From NCBI RefSeq assembly GCF_900313065.1, contig NZ_OMPU01000013.1, forward strand, positions 310,001 to 374,000: a stretch of DNA of 64,000 nucleotides, given 5' to 3'. The notes beneath the pieces are model-generated. The model was not told the origin of the DNA and made no database searches. It saw nothing but the letters and a program-made list of their open reading frames with translations. Position numbers and translations under genes: made by a program. Shown one piece after another: positions 60,745-64,000 of the stretch. The number at the start of each line of letters is the position of its first letter. Positions within the stretch are counted from its first letter, which is position 1. This stretch comes from Kiloniella sp. EL199. GTDB taxonomy: Bacteria; Pseudomonadota; Alphaproteobacteria; Kiloniellales; Kiloniellaceae.

Positions 60745-61881
60745 ATGTCCAAAAAGGATTTCTATGAGGTCTTAGGGGTTTCACGTTCGGCAGATGCCAA
60801 AGAGTTGAAATCGGCCTACCGCAAATTGGCGATGAAATACCACCCGGATCGCAATCCGGATGATGCCGAAGCGGAAAAAAAATTCAAAGAAATTAACGAA
60901 GCCTATGGCGTTCTCAAGGACGACCAGCAGCGCGCAGCCTATGATAACTACGGCCATGCTGCCTTTGAAAACGGTGGCGCAGGTGCTGGCGGTGGCTTTG
61001 GTGGCGGCGGTTTCGGCGGCGGTGGATTTGCTGATATCTTCGAAGAAATGTTTGGCGGCTTTGGCGGCGGTGGCGGCCGATCTGCTGGCGGGTCCCAGCG
61101 TGGTGGCGACCTTCGCTATAACATGGAAATTTCTCTGGAAGATGCTTACACAGGGAAAGAAGCCGAGATTCGCATTCCAAGTGCAGTTTCTTGTGATTCC
61201 TGTGACGGGAGTGGTGCTGCAAAGGGATCATCCCCGGTAACCTGTGGTACCTGTAAGGGTAATGGCCGTGTGCGTATGCAACAGGGTTTCTTTACTGTTG
61301 AGCGAACATGTCACAGTTGTCAGGGTGTCGGTAAAGTTATCGAAAATCCTTGCGGAAACTGTCACGGTTCTGGCCGCGTGGAAAAAGAAAAAACCCTTCA
61401 GGTAAACATTCCGGCAGGTGTGGAAGAAGGTAATCGCATTCGTTTGGCTGGTGAAGGCGAAATGGGTGCCCGTGGCGGAACGCCCGGGGATCTTTACATT
61501 TTCCTTTCCATCGAACCACACAGAATTTTCCAACGCGAAGGCGCAGATATTTATTGTCGTGTTCCCATTTCGATGACACAGGCTGCTTTGGGTGGTTCTG
61601 TCGAAGTGCCAACGATTGACGGTGGCCGAGCGAAGGTCTCTATTCCGGATGGCACACAGAGCAGACAGCAGTTCCGTTTGCGGAATAAGGGAATGTCTGT
61701 CCTAAGATCAAGTTCTCGCGGTGATATGTATGTTGAGGTCACTGTGGAGACACCGGTTAACCTGACAAAACACCAGAAAGAGCTGTTGCGTGAATTCGAA
61801 GAAGAGAGTGGGGATAATTCACCCCTCAGTTCTGGTTTCTTTAAGCGCGTAAAAGAGTTTTGGGAAGATCTGACGGAATAA
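60745..61881 (+). CDS. dnaJ: Chaperone DnaJ
   Basis: DnaJ is the Hsp40 co-chaperone that stimulates DnaK ATPase. The 378 residues have the J domain with HPD ([10 protein letters not shown], residue about 32), a Gly/Phe-rich linker, and the zinc-finger domain with four repeats [33 protein letters not shown]-terminal substrate domains follow. It is complete. Its transcription continues from dnaK through the intergenic hairpin. Confidence 0.97.
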   Translation: MSKKDFYEVLGVSRSADAKELKSAYRKLAMKYHPDRNPDDAEAEKKFKEINEAYGVLKDDQQRAAYDNYGHAAFENGGAGAGGGFGGGGFGGGGFADIFEEMFGGFGGGGGRSAGGSQRGGDLRYNMEISLEDAYTGKEAEIRIPSAVSCDSCDGSGAAKGSSPVTCGTCKGNGRVRMQQGFFTVERTCHSCQGVGKVIENPCGNCHGSGRVEKEKTLQVNIPAGVEEGNRIRLAGEGEMGARGGTPGDLYIFLSIEPHRIFQREGADIYCRVPISMTQAALGGSVEVPTIDGGRAKVSIPDGTQSRQQFRLRNKGMSVLRSSSRGDMYVEVTVETPVNLTKHQKELLREFEEESGDNSPLSSGFFKRVKEFWEDLTE

Positions 61882-61899
61882 AGATCAGATGTTATAATA

Positions 61900-61940
61900 A
61901 GAAAAAGCCTGTCAGCGACATCACTGACAGGCTTTTTCTT
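61900..61940 (+). terminator. Rho-independent terminator after dnaJ
   Basis: A perfect long stem AGAAAAAGCCTGTCAG / CTGACAGGCTTTTTCT with an 8-base loop and TTTTTCTT end lies 18 bp after dnaJ. Confidence 0.93.
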
Positions 61941-62039
61941 TGAATGTTGATTGTCAGATTCCTTTGGTTAATCTGACACGAAAATGAAACCTAACCTTGT
62001 TAAGGCAATCAATCTGATTGTGTATGAGGTTAGGAATTT

Positions 62040-64000
62040 ATGATGGATGATCTGGCTGTTGACCTTCCGGATGAGGGGATTGAAAAGCATAAAAAGGAAA
62101 CTGATCATCCTGATTGTGATTGGCTGGCTAAGAAATCGCCCAAGCGCTTCATTAATCGTGAACTGTCTTGGTTAGCATTTAATTTTAGAGTGTTGGAAGA
62201 AGCAAGTAATTCCCAGCACCCTCTGTTGGAGCGGCTGCGCTTTGCCTCGATTTCTGCAAGTAATCTAGATGAGTTCTACATGGTGCGTGTTGCCGGTTTG
62301 ATGGGACAGGTCGCGGCTGGTGTTACGAAGCTCAGTCAGGATGGCCTGACACCGGCAGAACAATTAGAGGAGATCTCACTTCAGGCAGGGCGCCTGATGC
62401 AGCAGCAACAGATTGCTTTGCAAGATGTGTTTACCAGGCTCCGGGCCAAGGACGTTTTTCTTTTAAACCCGGATGAATTGAAACAGGACGAAAAGGAGTG
62501 GCTGACATCATGGTTTCAGACACAGGTTTTTCCTGCTTTGACGCCCTTGGCAGTTGACCCTGCTCATCCATTTCCTTTTATTCCGAATAAGGGATTGGTT
62601 TTGGCACTAGAGCTTTCTCGAAATCAGGATAATCACTTGATTAATGCTCTTGTTCCCATTCCTCATAACATCAAACGCTTTGTTAAATTACCGGGAAATC
62701 AGGACCGTTTTATTGCTCTGGAAAATGTTATCCGTATGTTTATGGATACATTATTCCCGGATTTTAAGCTTTTAGGGGATGGGCTCTTCCGCATATTGAG
62801 AGATTCGGATGTAGAGGTCGATGAGGAAGCGGAAGATCTGGTTCGAACTTTTGAAACCATGCTGCGCCGTCGCCGTCGGGGTTCTGTTATCAGGCTTCAG
62901 GTTGATGCATCTATGCCGGAAGGTTTGCGTGCTTTTGTGACAAAGCATCATTTGGTCAATGATAACGATGTTTTTGTCTTGGCTGGTATGCTGGGTATTT
63001 CCGATGTATCCCAGATGATTGTTTCTTCGCGGCACGATCTTCTGTTCGAAAGTTATACACCTCGTTTTCCAGAAAGAATTAAAGATTTTGGTGGGGATTG
63101 TTTCGCCGCGATCAGGGCCAAGGATTTCATTGTTCATCACCCTTACGAAAGCTTTGATGTTGTTGTCCAGTTTGTGAAACAGGCTGCTCGTGATCCAAAG
63201 GTTATTGCCATCAAGCAGACACTCTATCGGACATCAAATCAGTCACCAATCGTCCGTGCGTTGATTGATGCTGCAGAAGCTGGAAAATCGGTCACGGCGC
63301 TGGTTGAATTGAAAGCACGCTTTGATGAAGAAGCGAATATTCGTTGGGCACGTGATCTGGAGCGTGCTGGTGTTCAGGTTGTTTATGGCTTTGTTGATCT
63401 GAAAACCCATTCCAAGCTGTCTATGGTTGTGCGACGTGATGGTGACGGGATGAAGACCTATGTTCATTTTGGAACAGGAAACTATCACCCGATCAATGCC
63501 AAGATCTATACGGATCTCAGTTTCTTTACCTGTGACGAGAAACTGGCGCGAGACGCTGCCTGCTTGTTTAATTTCACGACCGGATCTGCCGCGCCAAAGG
63601 GCATGGAAAAGCTCGAATATGCACCAAACACTTTGCGTCAACGGATCAAAAGAGAGATTTCATCAGAAATCAAACATGCGAATGCAGGGAAGCCAGCGGC
63701 GATTTGGATCAAGGTTAACAGTCTGGTCGATGCAGATATTATTGATGCCCTTTATGAAGCCAGCAATGCCGGGGTGCAGATTGAAATTGTGGCTCGGGGG
63801 ATTTGTTGCCTGAAAGCAGGTATAGCTGGTTTGTCAGAAAACATACAGGTACGCAGTGTTATCGGGCGCTTTTTGGAACACAGCCGTATTTTTTGTTTTG
63901 GTAATGGACAGGATCTGCCGTCTCCTGATGCCAAGGTGTATATATCCTCAGCGGATTTAATGCCCCGGAATCTGGATCGCCGGGTCGAGGTGATGGTGCC
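62040..64000 (+). CDS. ppk1: Polyphosphate kinase 1, 5' part
   Basis: PPK1 reversibly makes polyphosphate from ATP. The frame runs off the window after about 653 codons; full-length enzymes have about 690-730. The N domain shows [20 protein letters not shown] and the core shows [20 protein letters not shown]. The phospho-His region is [15 protein letters not shown] (about residue 475), and the second His is in [12 protein letters not shown] 62040 is chosen with TTAGGA six bases upstream; a second ATG follows at once (62043). A long promoter gap of about 100 bp after the dnaJ terminator precedes it. Confidence 0.95.
   Translation, partial: MMDDLAVDLPDEGIEKHKKETDHPDCDWLAKKSPKRFINRELSWLAFNFRVLEEASNSQHPLLERLRFASISASNLDEFYMVRVAGLMGQVAAGVTKLSQDGLTPAEQLEEISLQAGRLMQQQQIALQDVFTRLRAKDVFLLNPDELKQDEKEWLTSWFQTQVFPALTPLAVDPAHPFPFIPNKGLVLALELSRNQDNHLINALVPIPHNIKRFVKLPGNQDRFIALENVIRMFMDTLFPDFKLLGDGLFRILRDSDVEVDEEAEDLVRTFETMLRRRRRGSVIRLQVDASMPEGLRAFVTKHHLVNDNDVFVLAGMLGISDVSQMIVSSRHDLLFESYTPRFPERIKDFGGDCFAAIRAKDFIVHHPYESFDVVVQFVKQAARDPKVIAIKQTLYRTSNQSPIVRALIDAAEAGKSVTALVELKARFDEEANIRWARDLERAGVQVVYGFVDLKTHSKLSMVVRRDGDGMKTYVHFGTGNYHPINAKIYTDLSFFTCDEKLARDAACLFNFTTGSAAPKGMEKLEYAPNTLRQRIKREISSEIKHANAGKPAAIWIKVNSLVDADIIDALYEASNAGVQIEIVARGICCLKAGIAGLSENIQVRSVIGRFLEHSRIFCFGNGQDLPSPDAKVYISSADLMPRNLDRRVEVMV

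Noticed and set aside
1-64000. tRNA, rRNA, CRISPR, prophage or complete IS in the window
   Set aside because: No tRNA T-arm patterns, no regularly spaced repeats, no transposase, integrase or phage genes were found on reading through.

Overview
The window reads as a single contiguous stretch of an alphaproteobacterial chromosome of moderate GC (by eye somewhat below 50%), most like Rhodospirillales-type marine lineages. The support is gene order rather than any search: rho-hemJ-hemE facing ppsR-maf-aroE-coaE-dnaQ-secB, then fxsA-Tim44-mltA-smr, hslVU beside hisB-H-A-F-E, and rph-rdgB-hemW near hrcA-grpE-dnaK-dnaJ. No tRNA, rRNA, CRISPR array, complete insertion sequence or prophage was seen.

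Region by region. 1-5.5 kb: DNA repair (ogt), a quinone oxidoreductase, Rho, and two haem genes (hemJ, hemE) leading away from a 684-bp non-coding gap at 4804-5487. This gap carries clustered DnaA boxes and six GANTC (CcrM) sites and is my candidate for the chromosomal replication origin; genes diverge from it on both sides. 5.5-9.3 kb: a compact forward run ppsR-maf-aroE-coaE-dnaQ. 9.3-21 kb: envelope and stress genes (SecB, DUF2306, a LysR regulator, FxsA, Tim44-like, MltA, Smr, an XRE regulator, MsrA/MsrB, a 58-residue DUF1737 protein, HslU/HslV). 21.4-25.7 kb: a histidine cluster hisB-hisH-(GNAT)-hisA-hisF-hisE followed by a HIT protein. 25.7-36 kb: more accessory content (two-PAS histidine kinase, orphan ParB-like mini-protein, YifB/ComM, DUF523, GNAT, GFA, SulP, nitrilase-family amidohydrolase, two glycosyltransferases). 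36-41.5 kb: gshB, a SirB1-like protein, a BON lipoprotein, yraN, rsmI and an LpoA/LppC-like lipoprotein. 41.5-47 kb: a SmtB-type ArsR sensor, LemA plus a DUF2207 protein, and a zinc/cadmium-type P-ATPase with a tandem ArsR-like operator. 47-51.7 kb: a PhyH-family oxygenase, an unknown protein, a PAS_5 protein, HemW, RdgB and RNase PH. 51.8-55.3 kb: a MFS exporter, a Cys-rich DeoR/SufR-like regulator and an ornithine/lysine decarboxylase sit between rph and hrcA. 55.6-64 kb: the chaperone genes hrcA-grpE and dnaK-dnaJ separated by alkB and a small membrane protein, then the 5' part of ppk1, cut by the window end.

Most genes are housekeeping. I found no convincing new multi-gene system. The best non-routine signals are the putative oriC, the metal sensor/operator/P-ATPase set, a perfect hairpin abutting the mltA start, a pair of IS200/IS605-like hairpins at the 3' end of gshB, the overlapping divergent starts of rsmI and the lppC-like gene, and several strong inverted repeats in intergenic regions. 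Positions were read by eye; family names rest on recognised motifs, not on a database search.
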